This document shows positions 8,940 to 16,491 of a stretch of 19,563 nucleotides of DNA, piece by piece. The stretch's first letter is position 1; each line of letters starts with the position of its first letter. Below the pieces are notes generated by a model, which saw only the letters and a list, made by a program, of their open reading frames with translations, had not been told where the DNA came from and ran no database searches. The position numbers were made by a program, and so were the translations under genes. The stretch lies in the NCBI GenBank assembly GCA_964506905.1, contig CAZDNW010000069.1, positions 1 through 19,563 on the forward strand, read 5' to 3'. The DNA comes from JALWZX01 sp964506905 (lineage in GTDB: Bacteria > Patescibacteriota > WWE3 > 2-01-FULL-39-13).

Positions 8940-8976
8940 AGCTATAACTTAAGAATTTGTATTCTAAAGTTTAGCT
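8940..8976 (-). promoter_or_regulatory. Imperfect hairpin between infC and rpmI, candidate L20 operator
   Basis: Three 5-bp helices stack: AGCTA/TAGCT, AACTT/AAGTT and AGAAT/ATTCT, closed by a 4-nt loop (8957-8960). One bulged base (8945) and one A-A opposition in plus-strand numbering (8951, 8966) interrupt them. The structure begins at the last base of the infC stop codon and ends 15 nt before rpmI. E. coli L20 represses rpmI-rplT through an irregular hairpin in this same intergenic position; that this hairpin binds L20 is inference. Confidence 0.45.
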
Positions 8977-9485
8977 TACGCGGAAGTTTTAATAGGCATT
9001 AATGTCATACTCATATTTCTGCCCATAAGTTTTGCTGGTTTATCTATTTTAGATACATCAGCTAATTCCGCTTCAATTATTTTTAATTTCTTAGCACCCA
9101 ATTCAGGATACATAATTTCGCGACCTTTGAATTTTACAGTATATTTTACCATATGACCAGCCTCTAAAAATTCCCTACCCCTTCTTATTCTTAAGTTTAA
9201 ATCTCCTTCACTAATTTTAGGTGATAACTTAAATTCCTTTAAATCAGTTTTCTTAGATTTAGATTTCTTTTCTTTTGCCTTTTGTTCGTAAATATACTTG
9301 TTATAATCAAGAATTTTACAAACAGGCGGTTTTGCTGATCCTGAAACTTCAACCAAATCTAACCCTTGTTCATTTGCTAACTTTATAGCTTCTTGAGTAT
9401 TCATTACACCTAAGTTTTCACCATTAGAACCAATTACTCTTACCTCTTGTGCTTTGATTTGGTTGTTCTTATTATATTTTTTTAT
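8976..9485 (-). CDS. infC: Translation initiation factor IF-3 (probable AUA start)
   Basis: IF3 binds the 30S subunit, prevents premature 50S joining and checks the start codon. From the first ATG (9404) only 142 aa result, and the conserved IF3 N-terminus is lost. The same frame stays open upstream to a stop at 9507-9509 and encodes KKYNKNNQIKAQEVRVIG, which matches the family start (IN..IRA.EVRVIG). No ATG, GTG or TTG fits at the right place. ATA at 9485 is the best candidate and gives 169 aa, the normal length. Downstream features are AIKLANEQGLDLVEVSG, PPVCKILDYNKYIYEQ, the Lys-rich interdomain helix and the C-domain with KFKGREIMYPELG. infC is known for rare AUU/AUA/AUC starts linked to autoregulation. 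The exact first codon is uncertain. Confidence 0.85.
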   Translation of the reverse strand: MKKYNKNNQIKAQEVRVIGSNGENLGVMNTQEAIKLANEQGLDLVEVSGSAKPPVCKILDYNKYIYEQKAKEKKSKSKKTDLKEFKLSPKISEGDLNLRIRRGREFLEAGHMVKYTVKFKGREIMYPELGAKKLKIIEAELADVSKIDKPAKLMGRNMSMTLMPIKTSA

Positions 9486-9497
9486 CGTTAATATACT

Positions 9498-9539
9498 TTG
9501 CTGTTGTTATAAACAAGGGTCTTATTTATACAACAACAA
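9498..9539 (-). promoter_or_regulatory. Long bulged hairpin in infC leader
   Basis: Arms 9498-9513 and 9525-9539 pair over about 15 bp with one bulged base and one G-U pair, around an 11-nt loop. The structure ends 12 nt before the candidate ATA start of infC. No U-run follows, so it does not look like an ordinary terminator. A leader element controlling infC translation or transcription is possible. Confidence 0.4.
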
Positions 9540-9560
9540 AATTCAAACACTAATTAACTG

Positions 9561-9591
9561 GGCGTTGAAATTGTGAAACAATTTCAACGCC
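9561..9591 (-). promoter_or_regulatory. Perfect 14-bp hairpin just after thrS
   Basis: GGCGTTGAAATTGT (9561-9574) and ACAATTTCAACGCC (9578-9591) pair perfectly around 3 nt, starting 6 nt after the thrS stop codon. It is the strongest simple inverted repeat in the window. Neither strand shows a proper U-tract after it, so it may be a mRNA 3'-end stabiliser, a processing site, an inefficient terminator or part of an infC leader. Confidence 0.55.
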
Positions 9592-9597
9592 TAAATT

Positions 9598-11403
9598 CTA
9601 CTCTAAATCTAATTTTCTTTCAAGAATAAGGTTTTCAAGTTTATTTATAAATTCATCTAAATCAATCATATTATTTTGATTTCCATTTCTATCCCTTACG
9701 GAAATTTTACCTGCCTCTTGCTCTTTACCGCCAACAATTATCATATATGGAATTTTCATTTCTTGTGCTTTTCTAATCTTATTACCCATTGTTTCGTCTC
9801 TATCGTCAATTTCTGCTCTGATATTTTTTTCTTTAAATTTAGATTCAATTTCATTTGCATATTCATTAAACTTTTCTGAAATAGGAATTATTTCTACTTG
9901 AACAGGTGCCAACCACACAGGAAAAGCCCCAGCAAAGTGTTCTATTAAAAATGCAACAATTCTTTCAATAGCACCGATTGATGATCTATGAACTACAATA
10001 GATTCTCTATCTTTTCCATCTTTATCAATATAAGTTAAATTGAAGCGCTTTGGCATAACAAAGTCATATTGTACTGTAAATGCCGTATCTTCTTTTCCGT
10101 TGGCATTTTTCATTTGTATATCAATTTTTGGTCCATAAAAAGCAGCTTCATTTTCCGCTTCTATAAAATCGGCATTTCTTTTTATTAAAATGTTTCTTAA
10201 AATATCTTCTGCTGTATCCCAGGCTTTATCATCTTTGTAATATTTTTTATCATCATTTCTATCACCTAACGATAATCTATACCAATAATCTTCCCCCATT
10301 TTTAGTCCAAATGTATTAGAAACAAATTCTATTAAATCCAATGCTCCTTCGATTTCCTGCCCAGCTTGTTCTGCATCAGCACATATTATATGTGCGTCAG
10401 CTAAACAAAAACTTCTAACTCTTATCAAGCCGGTAAGCTCTCCTGATTGTTCGTATCTATATAATTTAGCCAGTTCTGCAATCCTCATTGGTAACTCTCT
10501 GTAGCTTCTTTGTTTGCTTAAGTACAACTCAAAATGATGAGGGCATGTCATAGGTCTTAACATAAATTCTTCATCATCTATTTTAAGTGGCGGATACATT
10601 GAGTCTTTATAATATGGGTAATGCCCAGATTTCTTATATAAATCTACCTTTGCCAGTTCGGGAGTATAAACATGTTTATATCCTCTTTTTATTTCTTCAT
10701 TTACAATAAAATTTTCTAATTCTCTTCTTATAATAGATCCTTTTTCTGTCCATAAAGGAAGCCCTTTTCCTACTGTTTCAGAAAATACAAACAAATCTAA
10801 ATCTTTACCAATTTTTCTATGATCCCTCTTTTTTGCTTCTTCTAGCATATGTAAATACTCATCTAATTCTTCTTGTGTCTCAAAAGCAATTCCATAAATT
10901 CTTGTTAGCATCTTATTCTTTTCATCACCTCGCCAATATGCACCAGCAATAGATAGTAATTTTACAACACCTATTTCACCAGTAGAATTAACATGTGGTC
11001 CAGAACATAAATCTACAAATTCCTCATCAGTATCTTTACCAATATAATAAACTGAAGCTTCTTCACCTTTTTCTTCTATTTCGTCAAGCCATTCTTGTTT
11101 GTAAGGATTGGCTTTAAACATTTCACGAGCTTTTTCAATTGATATAACTTCTTTTGTTATTGGCAAATCTAAATCAATAATTCTTTTCATTTCTGCTTCA
11201 ATCTTTTCAAAATCCTCGTCTGAAACCTTACTATCATCAAGCAATTCAAAATCAAAATAAAATCCATCATCAGTTGCGGGTCCCATTGCCATGTGAAATT
11301 TATATCCAAGGTTGCGCATAGACATAGTTAAAACATGTTCAGCACTATGTCTCATTTTAAATAAATTTTCTTTGTTTTGGTTTTCGCTTTTATTATTTTT
11401 CAT
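9598..11403 (-). CDS. thrS: Threonyl-tRNA synthetase lacking the TGS domain
   Basis: Class II enzyme that charges tRNA-Thr. At 601 aa it is shorter than the roughly 640-aa E. coli form because the N-terminal TGS domain is missing: only about 16 polar residues precede the editing domain. The editing (SAD) domain has H19-S-A-E-H23 and C133-S-G-P-H137, the metal-site pattern that removes serine. The catalytic core has MRPMTCPHH (Zn ligand Cys287), motif 2 around RYEQSGELTGLIRVRSF, DAHI with His338, and motif 3 in VVHRSSIGAIERI. The anticodon-binding domain (about 500-601) includes LAPVQVEIIPIS and DDRDETMGNKIRKAQE. First gene of the thrS-infC-rpmI-rplT-pheS-pheT cluster. A methionine at residue 17 is an alternative start. 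Confidence 0.96.
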   Translation of the reverse strand: MKNNKSENQNKENLFKMRHSAEHVLTMSMRNLGYKFHMAMGPATDDGFYFDFELLDDSKVSDEDFEKIEAEMKRIIDLDLPITKEVISIEKAREMFKANPYKQEWLDEIEEKGEEASVYYIGKDTDEEFVDLCSGPHVNSTGEIGVVKLLSIAGAYWRGDEKNKMLTRIYGIAFETQEELDEYLHMLEEAKKRDHRKIGKDLDLFVFSETVGKGLPLWTEKGSIIRRELENFIVNEEIKRGYKHVYTPELAKVDLYKKSGHYPYYKDSMYPPLKIDDEEFMLRPMTCPHHFELYLSKQRSYRELPMRIAELAKLYRYEQSGELTGLIRVRSFCLADAHIICADAEQAGQEIEGALDLIEFVSNTFGLKMGEDYWYRLSLGDRNDDKKYYKDDKAWDTAEDILRNILIKRNADFIEAENEAAFYGPKIDIQMKNANGKEDTAFTVQYDFVMPKRFNLTYIDKDGKDRESIVVHRSSIGAIERIVAFLIEHFAGAFPVWLAPVQVEIIPISEKFNEYANEIESKFKEKNIRAEIDDRDETMGNKIRKAQEMKIPYMIIVGGKEQEAGKISVRDRNGNQNNMIDLDEFINKLENLILERKLDLE

Positions 11404-11404
11404 T

Positions 11405-11434
11405 TTTATATGTAAAACTATTTAAAATTGGCAA
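11405..11434 (-). promoter_or_regulatory. Putative thrS promoter
   Basis: TTGCCA (11434-11429) and TATAAA (11410-11405) on the minus strand are each one base from consensus with an 18-nt spacer. The -10 box lies only 1 nt before the annotated ATG, so a transcript from here would start inside the first codons. That would imply initiation at Met17 (11355), or that the match is chance. Confidence 0.3.
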
Positions 11435-11447
11435 GAGAGTTGATAAA

Positions 11448-11474
11448 TTCATTAAAAATTTCCCCCAAAAGGGG
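11448..11474 (-). terminator. Weak terminator candidate after the P-type ATPase
   Basis: Reading on the minus strand, CCCC-TTTT-GGGG makes a 4-bp G-C hairpin followed by G, AAA and a short T-run. It lies about 90 nt past the ATPase stop and before the thrS promoter region. The stem is very short, so the call is weak. Confidence 0.2.
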
Positions 11475-11566
11475 TTGTAGTTGTAGTATAAAACTTTACA
11501 GATAAGAGATTTGATACAATCATTATTTATATAATACTACTTCAACTAAATTTTTCTATGGGGAAT

Positions 11567-14158
11567 TCAGTCGTTTTTTCTACTTCTAATATAAAACAAT
11601 TTAGTAGTTTCAATTATGGATAAACTAATTATTCCAGATGCTAACAAAAATAGCCAATCATATATGCCTAATGGTATTGTGTGTAGTAAAGTATTAAAGA
11701 ATGGAATATATACGGCAACCAAATATGATAGCAATACAATAACAGATGAAGCAAGTAACCACTTATTAGAAAGTAAGTTTATATTCCAAATACTTTTACC
11801 TAAATCTTTATATGCGTAAATTACAAACGCTGTGTCTAAACTCATTGTTCCAAATATTAAGGTTCTAATGTGTGTCATATCCAAATGCATAACTTCAAGC
11901 ATGTACCAAAACGCTGCCAGTGTTAGAAATTCGTCTAGTAATCCTGTGCCAAAAATTAGCATTTTCATTTCTTTATTTAATAATGGTGTATTTTTGGACT
12001 CTGGTTTTCGTTTCATTACGCCCTTTTCTTTTGGCTCAAAAGCATACGCAATACTAGGTACAGAATCTTCTACTAAGTTATTCCATAAAATTTGTACAGG
12101 TAATACTGGTAATGGCCAGCCAAGTATAATATTAGAGATTCCTATGATAATTACAGAACTAAATGCATCTGCCAAAATGTATGCTATTGATTTCCTTAAG
12201 TTATCTACAATTACCCTACCCTGTTCTACTGCGTTTACAATAACGGCAAAACTGTCATTTAATAAAACCAAGTCTGAGGATTCCTTTGCGACTTCGGTAC
12301 CTGACCCTAACGCTACTCCAATATCAGCTTTTTTAATTGCAGGTGCATCATTAACACCATCTCCTACCATTGCAACAACAAATCCTTGTTTTTGAAGTGT
12401 TTTAACAATTCGCATTTTGTGATCTGGTTCTGCTCTAGCACACAGTTTCAAGTTTTCTAATACCTTTTCAAATTCCTTATCGCTTAATTTATCAATATCC
12501 CTGCCCTCAATATATTCGCCCTCTTTTACAATAATACCTGCATCTTTTGCAATTGCTCTTGCTGTTAGTTCATGGTCGCCTGTAATTATAATAGGTCTAA
12601 TTCCCGCGCTAGTTGTCTTTTTAATTGCCGATTTTATACCTTGTCGCAAAGGATCTATTAGCCCAAGCAAACCTATAAATTCCATTTTATAAACCTGATT
12701 TGTCAAATTATTTTTGGTTATTTTTTCTGGATTTTTAACTATTCTTTTTGCAATTCCAATCGTTCTTAACCCATTCATCATCATTTCTTTGTAATGAGTT
12801 TCCCATTTATGATTAGTGGAATTTAGAGTTCGTTCTAATATTCTTTCTGGTGCACCAATTACAAATATATAATGTTCATTTGTTTTTTTGTCTCTAACAA
12901 GTTTTGTGATAAATTTTAATTTTGAATCAAAAGGTGTTTCTAGAATAGTTTCATAATTATTTTCTATCGTGTTTTTAACAAAACCTAATTTATATGCACC
13001 TTCTACTATTGCTCTACCAGTTGATGTTCCAATTAACTTTAACTTTCCATGTTTTAGACTGTCATCTTCAATTTCGGCTTCACTTGTGATTGTTGCTACT
13101 GTAAACAGTTCTTTTAAATCATTATTTCTTGCTTTATATTTAACAAGTTCCATTACACCTTTTGTTAAAGTTCGAGTTTTATCAAAACAAATAACAGATG
13201 TAGACCCTAATGTCTCAACAGATTGAAGCTTTCTTACAAGTCCTTTTTTATGTAAGATTCTTTCCATTCCTATTGCAAGTACAAGTGTCATTACAATTGG
13301 TAAAGACTCTGGAATTCCTCCTACTGCTATTGCTACGCCTGCTTCAAAAATTGCAATCGGATTATCGCCTCTAAATAACCCACCAATAAATATAAAAAAT
13401 GCAGCACCCCCTATAATGATTGCAATTTCTTTACTTAATTTATCTAACCTTTCTTGTAATGGAGATTTTTCTTCTTTCGTGTTTTGAACAAAATCTACTA
13501 TTTTACCTGTTTCTGTATGAACCCCTGTTGCAACAACAACTGCAAGTCCTTTACCGCTTTCTACAAGGGAACCCATATAAATCATGTTTCTTCTATCAGC
13601 AAGCGAGGTATCTAAATCCACCTTTTTTATGTCTTTTAATGAAGCAATTGATTCACCTGTTAATACAGCCTCAGATACTCTCAAGTCTTCCGCTTCAATT
13701 AATCGTGCATCAGCAGGAACCTTATCCCCTGCTGATACTTCAATAATGTCTCCGGGAACTAATTCTGCTTCTCTAACAATTTTTTTCTTTCCATCTCTAA
13801 TAACAGTAACTTGTACATCCAAAATACTTTTAAGTTCGTTCATTATATTTACAGTTTTCTTTTCTTCCCAAAATCCAAAAATTGCATTAACAATTACAGC
13901 TAGAAAAATTACCATCGCGTCTAATTTCTCATGCATTAAAAATGTAATAACACCAGCACCAATCAATATGTAAACAAGAAGACTGTTAAATTGCGATAAA
14001 AAGATGTTTAAATTACTTCTACCTTTACTTTCAGGAAGCTTATTTAAGCCGTATTTTTGTTGTCGAAGCTTTACTTCTGTTTCGGTAAGCCCTTTTTTGG
14101 AAGTATTAAGAGAGGCTAAAACATTTTCAACAGATAACGCGTGCCAATTAGATTTCAT
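11567..14158 (-). CDS. P2-like cation-transporting P-type ATPase with altered phosphorylation motif
   Basis: 863-aa ion pump of the P2 (Ca2+/Na+/H+-like) group. N-terminal cation ATPase region (about 5-75), helices M1-M2, actuator domain with TGES (167-170), M3-M4 with IPESLP (Glu284), P domain with D326-KTRTLT, N domain, TGD (526-528), GDGVNDAP (599-606), then M5-M10 with LPVQILWNNLVED (N694, E697, D698). Membrane topology and length are complete. Departures from common P2 sequences: the near-invariant DKTGTLT Gly is Arg329, KGAPE reads IGAPE (Ile434), PEGL reads PESL and NLVTD reads NLVED. Some may be subfamily traits; the Gly-to-Arg change is harder to explain. Ion specificity cannot be read from this. 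A possible AGGA lies 11 nt before ATG. manC ends 34 nt upstream on the same strand. Confidence 0.9.
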   Translation of the reverse strand: MKSNWHALSVENVLASLNTSKKGLTETEVKLRQQKYGLNKLPESKGRSNLNIFLSQFNSLLVYILIGAGVITFLMHEKLDAMVIFLAVIVNAIFGFWEEKKTVNIMNELKSILDVQVTVIRDGKKKIVREAELVPGDIIEVSAGDKVPADARLIEAEDLRVSEAVLTGESIASLKDIKKVDLDTSLADRRNMIYMGSLVESGKGLAVVVATGVHTETGKIVDFVQNTKEEKSPLQERLDKLSKEIAIIIGGAAFFIFIGGLFRGDNPIAIFEAGVAIAVGGIPESLPIVMTLVLAIGMERILHKKGLVRKLQSVETLGSTSVICFDKTRTLTKGVMELVKYKARNNDLKELFTVATITSEAEIEDDSLKHGKLKLIGTSTGRAIVEGAYKLGFVKNTIENNYETILETPFDSKLKFITKLVRDKKTNEHYIFVIGAPERILERTLNSTNHKWETHYKEMMMNGLRTIGIAKRIVKNPEKITKNNLTNQVYKMEFIGLLGLIDPLRQGIKSAIKKTTSAGIRPIIITGDHELTARAIAKDAGIIVKEGEYIEGRDIDKLSDKEFEKVLENLKLCARAEPDHKMRIVKTLQKQGFVVAMVGDGVNDAPAIKKADIGVALGSGTEVAKESSDLVLLNDSFAVIVNAVEQGRVIVDNLRKSIAYILADAFSSVIIIGISNIILGWPLPVLPVQILWNNLVEDSVPSIAYAFEPKEKGVMKRKPESKNTPLLNKEMKMLIFGTGLLDEFLTLAAFWYMLEVMHLDMTHIRTLIFGTMSLDTAFVIYAYKDLGKSIWNINLLSNKWLLASSVIVLLSYLVAVYIPFFNTLLHTIPLGIYDWLFLLASGIISLSIIETTKLFYIRSRKND

Positions 14159-14192
14159 TATTTCTGGTTTCCTGCCCTGTTAAAATATTATC

Positions 14193-15266
14193 TCATAGAT
14201 ACTTGCTTAATTCATCATCATCTTCAAATTCTTTTAGTAATTTCTTAAGGTTTTTTAGTGAATGGTTTTTGGTTATTAGCAACACATCTTTTGTATTTAC
14301 AATTAAAACTTCATCCAAATCTAATCCTACAATCATTTTTTTGTCTTCTTCATTAAAAATCATACTGTCACTAGAATTTGAAAACAAACCTTTTCCTTTA
14401 ATATAATTTTCTCTGCCGGGAGCAAAATGCTTTTTTAATGCATAAAGAGATCCGGGATCTTCCCAACCCATATCACTAATAATCATACCTGCATCATCTT
14501 TAGGTATATGATACCCAATTGCTTCATCAAAAGAAATTGATTCAATTGTTGGGTATACATTTTCAATAACCTCACTTTCCTTATCTGTATTAATTGCATT
14601 TTCGATTTCCATTAATTTTTTATAAATTTCAGGTTGATGCTTTTCGTAAATTGAAAGTAAATAATCAATTGTAGTTATAAAATACCCTGTATTTATGAAC
14701 CATTCTCTTGATTCAAACAATTTTTTACATTCTTCTAAAGGTGGTCTATAAACCCAGTCTTCGTATTTAGCAACATCTGAACCATCTTTTTTAGAAGCTT
14801 TCATCCATCCCAAATTAGGGTTTGCATTTTTAGGAACTTCACCCCAAAAAACAATTTTATATTCCCCTTGCCTTATACTCTTTTCAGCTTCTGTAAGCTT
14901 TTCATGAAATTGTTTCTCGTCTGCTATAAAATGATCTGCCCACCCAATAAAAATTGGTTCAGTTATGCCAAACTTCTTTAACCTTACTAAAGAGAGTCCT
15001 ACTGCCGCCGCTAAATCCCTTCTTGCGGGTTCTGTAATAATATTTGAAGTGTAAAATTCTGGAATGTGTTCTTTAACTAATTTAACATATTTCTCGTTTG
15101 TTGATATGTAAATATTATGTAGACCATAATCAGTTTTTAGTCTATCAATTCCTAATTGAATGGTTGATTTCCCATCAATAACTGGAACAAACTGTTTGGG
15201 TAATTTAACACGGCTAATAGGCCAAAATCTTTTGCCTGAGCCACCTGCAAAAATAATAAATTTCAT
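14193..15266 (-). CDS. manC: Mannose-1-phosphate guanylyltransferase
   Basis: Transfers GMP from GTP to mannose-1-phosphate to give GDP-mannose, a cytoplasmic precursor for mannosylated glycans. The nucleotidyltransferase signature is complete: FAGGSGKRFWPISR near residue 6-19, then LPKQF, EPARRDLAAAVG, and WADHFI in place of the common PSDH-type block. Later segments include LGWM, NTGYFI and the left-handed helix region with SFDEAIGY and DMGWEDPGS. At 357 aa it is the single-domain form without the C-terminal phosphomannose isomerase cupin. It lies between the unknown membrane gene and the ATPase on the same strand. The substrate sugar is inferred from family signature; a related hexose-1-phosphate is possible. 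Confidence 0.88.
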   Translation of the reverse strand: MKFIIFAGGSGKRFWPISRVKLPKQFVPVIDGKSTIQLGIDRLKTDYGLHNIYISTNEKYVKLVKEHIPEFYTSNIITEPARRDLAAAVGLSLVRLKKFGITEPIFIGWADHFIADEKQFHEKLTEAEKSIRQGEYKIVFWGEVPKNANPNLGWMKASKKDGSDVAKYEDWVYRPPLEECKKLFESREWFINTGYFITTIDYLLSIYEKHQPEIYKKLMEIENAINTDKESEVIENVYPTIESISFDEAIGYHIPKDDAGMIISDMGWEDPGSLYALKKHFAPGRENYIKGKGLFSNSSDSMIFNEEDKKMIVGLDLDEVLIVNTKDVLLITKNHSLKNLKKLLKEFEDDDELSKYL

Positions 15267-15310
15267 ATGAACTTACTTTACTATGGAAGTCTAGCGGTAG
15301 CAAGTTATTA

Positions 15311-16336
15311 TTAAACTTTAAATCTGGTAACTTCTACCATTTCTTTTTCTTCTTTTAGATAATTGAATTTTCTCAATATCCAAATTAATAATGAGGAAAT
15401 CAAAGGCGCAATTAGCATTACCAATCCAAAAGTCATGTTAATAGTGAAAAATAACATAAATGCAAAAAATGGTGCAAAATATTTAGTGAATGGACTCATC
15501 AGTGACATAACTTGATCGTGTACCATTTTTTCTATCTCCAAATTATCTATTTGTTCATTAGCATTTTCTTTAATAGATGTGTCCATTTTATCAAGTGCAA
15601 CATTTGTTAATCCACCGGTCTGCGAAGTTATTAAATTTGTTATTAAATCAGAATCTGTTATATTTCCTAACAAGTCTTCAATTTTTGAATTAACTGTTTC
15701 ATTAAGATTCTCATTTAGTTTTTCTTGTTGCTTATCTATTAAATTATTTACCTGAGTTTGCATCATTGATTTAACAATTGTTGAAGTTGTTTTAGCAATA
15801 TAATCAGAAACTTCTTGTGTTAAATTCTCTTGAGCTTTTACAGTGTTATTATTTAGCAGAAATGATAATGCTATAGCCATAGAAAGAAAGAATAAAACAC
15901 TTTTTCCACTTGATGAGAAAACACTACCCAAATGTGGTTTTATTAAATTGTAGTAAGATCTATTCGCATTATGTACAGCACTTAAAATTCCAATTAATAC
16001 CAAAACAGAAAATATTAAAATCGGTAATAATTGTGGTTCAGTATTTTCATTTACTTGCTTTATTAATGCGTTACCTATAAAACCAGTAATTATTAATAAA
16101 CCCAAAACCAATGCTATTATTGTTTGTATCTTAGCATCTTTAACAACTATTACTGTTGCCACAAAGCCAAATAAAAACAAAGTTATAGCAATTGCAAAAA
16201 TCAATAGTACATCAAGAAATGCGCTAAAGTTAAAGAGCATATCGTAAGAATATGTTAGTTGATAAGAATTATAACCTAATAGAAATGCACCAATTGCACC
16301 GATTAAAAAGAGTGGCAGAATTTTCCAAATGTTCAT
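15311..16336 (-). CDS. Unknown polytopic membrane protein
   Basis: I do not recognise this family. The open frame extends to 16435, but its first 33 codons read through a copy of tRNA-Val sequence, so ATG at 16336 (MNIWKILPLFLIG) is taken as the start, giving 341 aa. Hydrophobic helices lie near 5-24, 38-65, 71-92, 103-121 and 146-163. A hydrophilic, mostly helical Asn/Gln/Glu-rich region (about 165-285) follows, then two helices (about 286-322) and a charged tail ending in EVTRFKV. The middle region, with many T/S/N residues and heptad-like hydrophobics, may be a coiled coil on one membrane face. A TATAAT lies 6 nt before this ATG. manC follows 44 nt downstream. Confidence 0.8.
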   Translation of the reverse strand: MNIWKILPLFLIGAIGAFLLGYNSYQLTYSYDMLFNFSAFLDVLLIFAIAITLFLFGFVATVIVVKDAKIQTIIALVLGLLIITGFIGNALIKQVNENTEPQLLPILIFSVLVLIGILSAVHNANRSYYNLIKPHLGSVFSSSGKSVLFFLSMAIALSFLLNNNTVKAQENLTQEVSDYIAKTTSTIVKSMMQTQVNNLIDKQQEKLNENLNETVNSKIEDLLGNITDSDLITNLITSQTGGLTNVALDKMDTSIKENANEQIDNLEIEKMVHDQVMSLMSPFTKYFAPFFAFMLFFTINMTFGLVMLIAPLISSLLIWILRKFNYLKEEKEMVEVTRFKV

Positions 16337-16342
16337 ATAGGT

Positions 16343-16348
16343 ATTATA
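16343..16348 (-). promoter_or_regulatory. TATAAT 6 nt before the membrane-protein start
   Basis: A perfect -10 hexamer on the minus strand ends 6 nt before ATG 16336, which would place the transcript start at the A of ATG. This supports choosing 16336 over the longer frame. No clear -35 element is seen. Confidence 0.35.
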
Positions 16349-16385
16349 ACAGATTTTAGCCTTTGCATTATTAGAATTAAATGAA

Positions 16386-16428
16386 TAATGGTGGGTGGTG
16401 TAGGAGTCGAACCTACGACCTTCACAAT
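16386..16428 (-). repeat. Partial duplication of tRNA-Val 3' half
   Basis: These 43 bp are identical to 16489-16531, offset by exactly 103 bp. The copy contains the encoded CCA, acceptor 3' strand, complete T arm, variable loop and the 3' strand of the anticodon stem, plus 3 bp of flank beyond CCA. It lacks the D arm, the anticodon and the acceptor 5' strand, so it cannot be a functional tRNA. It lies downstream of the intact gene in the same orientation, as an attR-like copy would after integration at a tRNA 3' end, but only 60 bp separate the copies. Confidence 0.9.
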
Positions 16429-16449
16429 TATGCAATACATTGGAAGGTC
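16417..16449 (-). other. Hairpin linking tRNA fragment and spacer
   Basis: GACCTTC/GAAGGTC plus CAAT/ATTG give 11 bp with one bulged base (16424) and a 10-nt loop. One arm is in the duplicated tRNA piece, the other in the unique spacer next to it. It could fold in a tRNA precursor transcript, or be an inverted-repeat core of a former recombination site. Confidence 0.5.
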
Positions 16450-16491
16450 AAGATGATGGTTTATTATCTGTGAAATCTTTGAAATGTTTAA

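Noticed and set aside
11832..12395. 187-aa plus-strand open frame inside the ATPase region
   Set aside because: It is fully antisense to conserved ATPase motifs and has no family resemblance. The same applies to the plus-strand frames at 12969-13226 and 13420-13973.
16337..16435. N-terminal 33-codon extension of the unknown membrane protein
   Set aside because: These codons translate the duplicated tRNA-Val fragment; a TATAAT lies between them and the better ATG at 16336.
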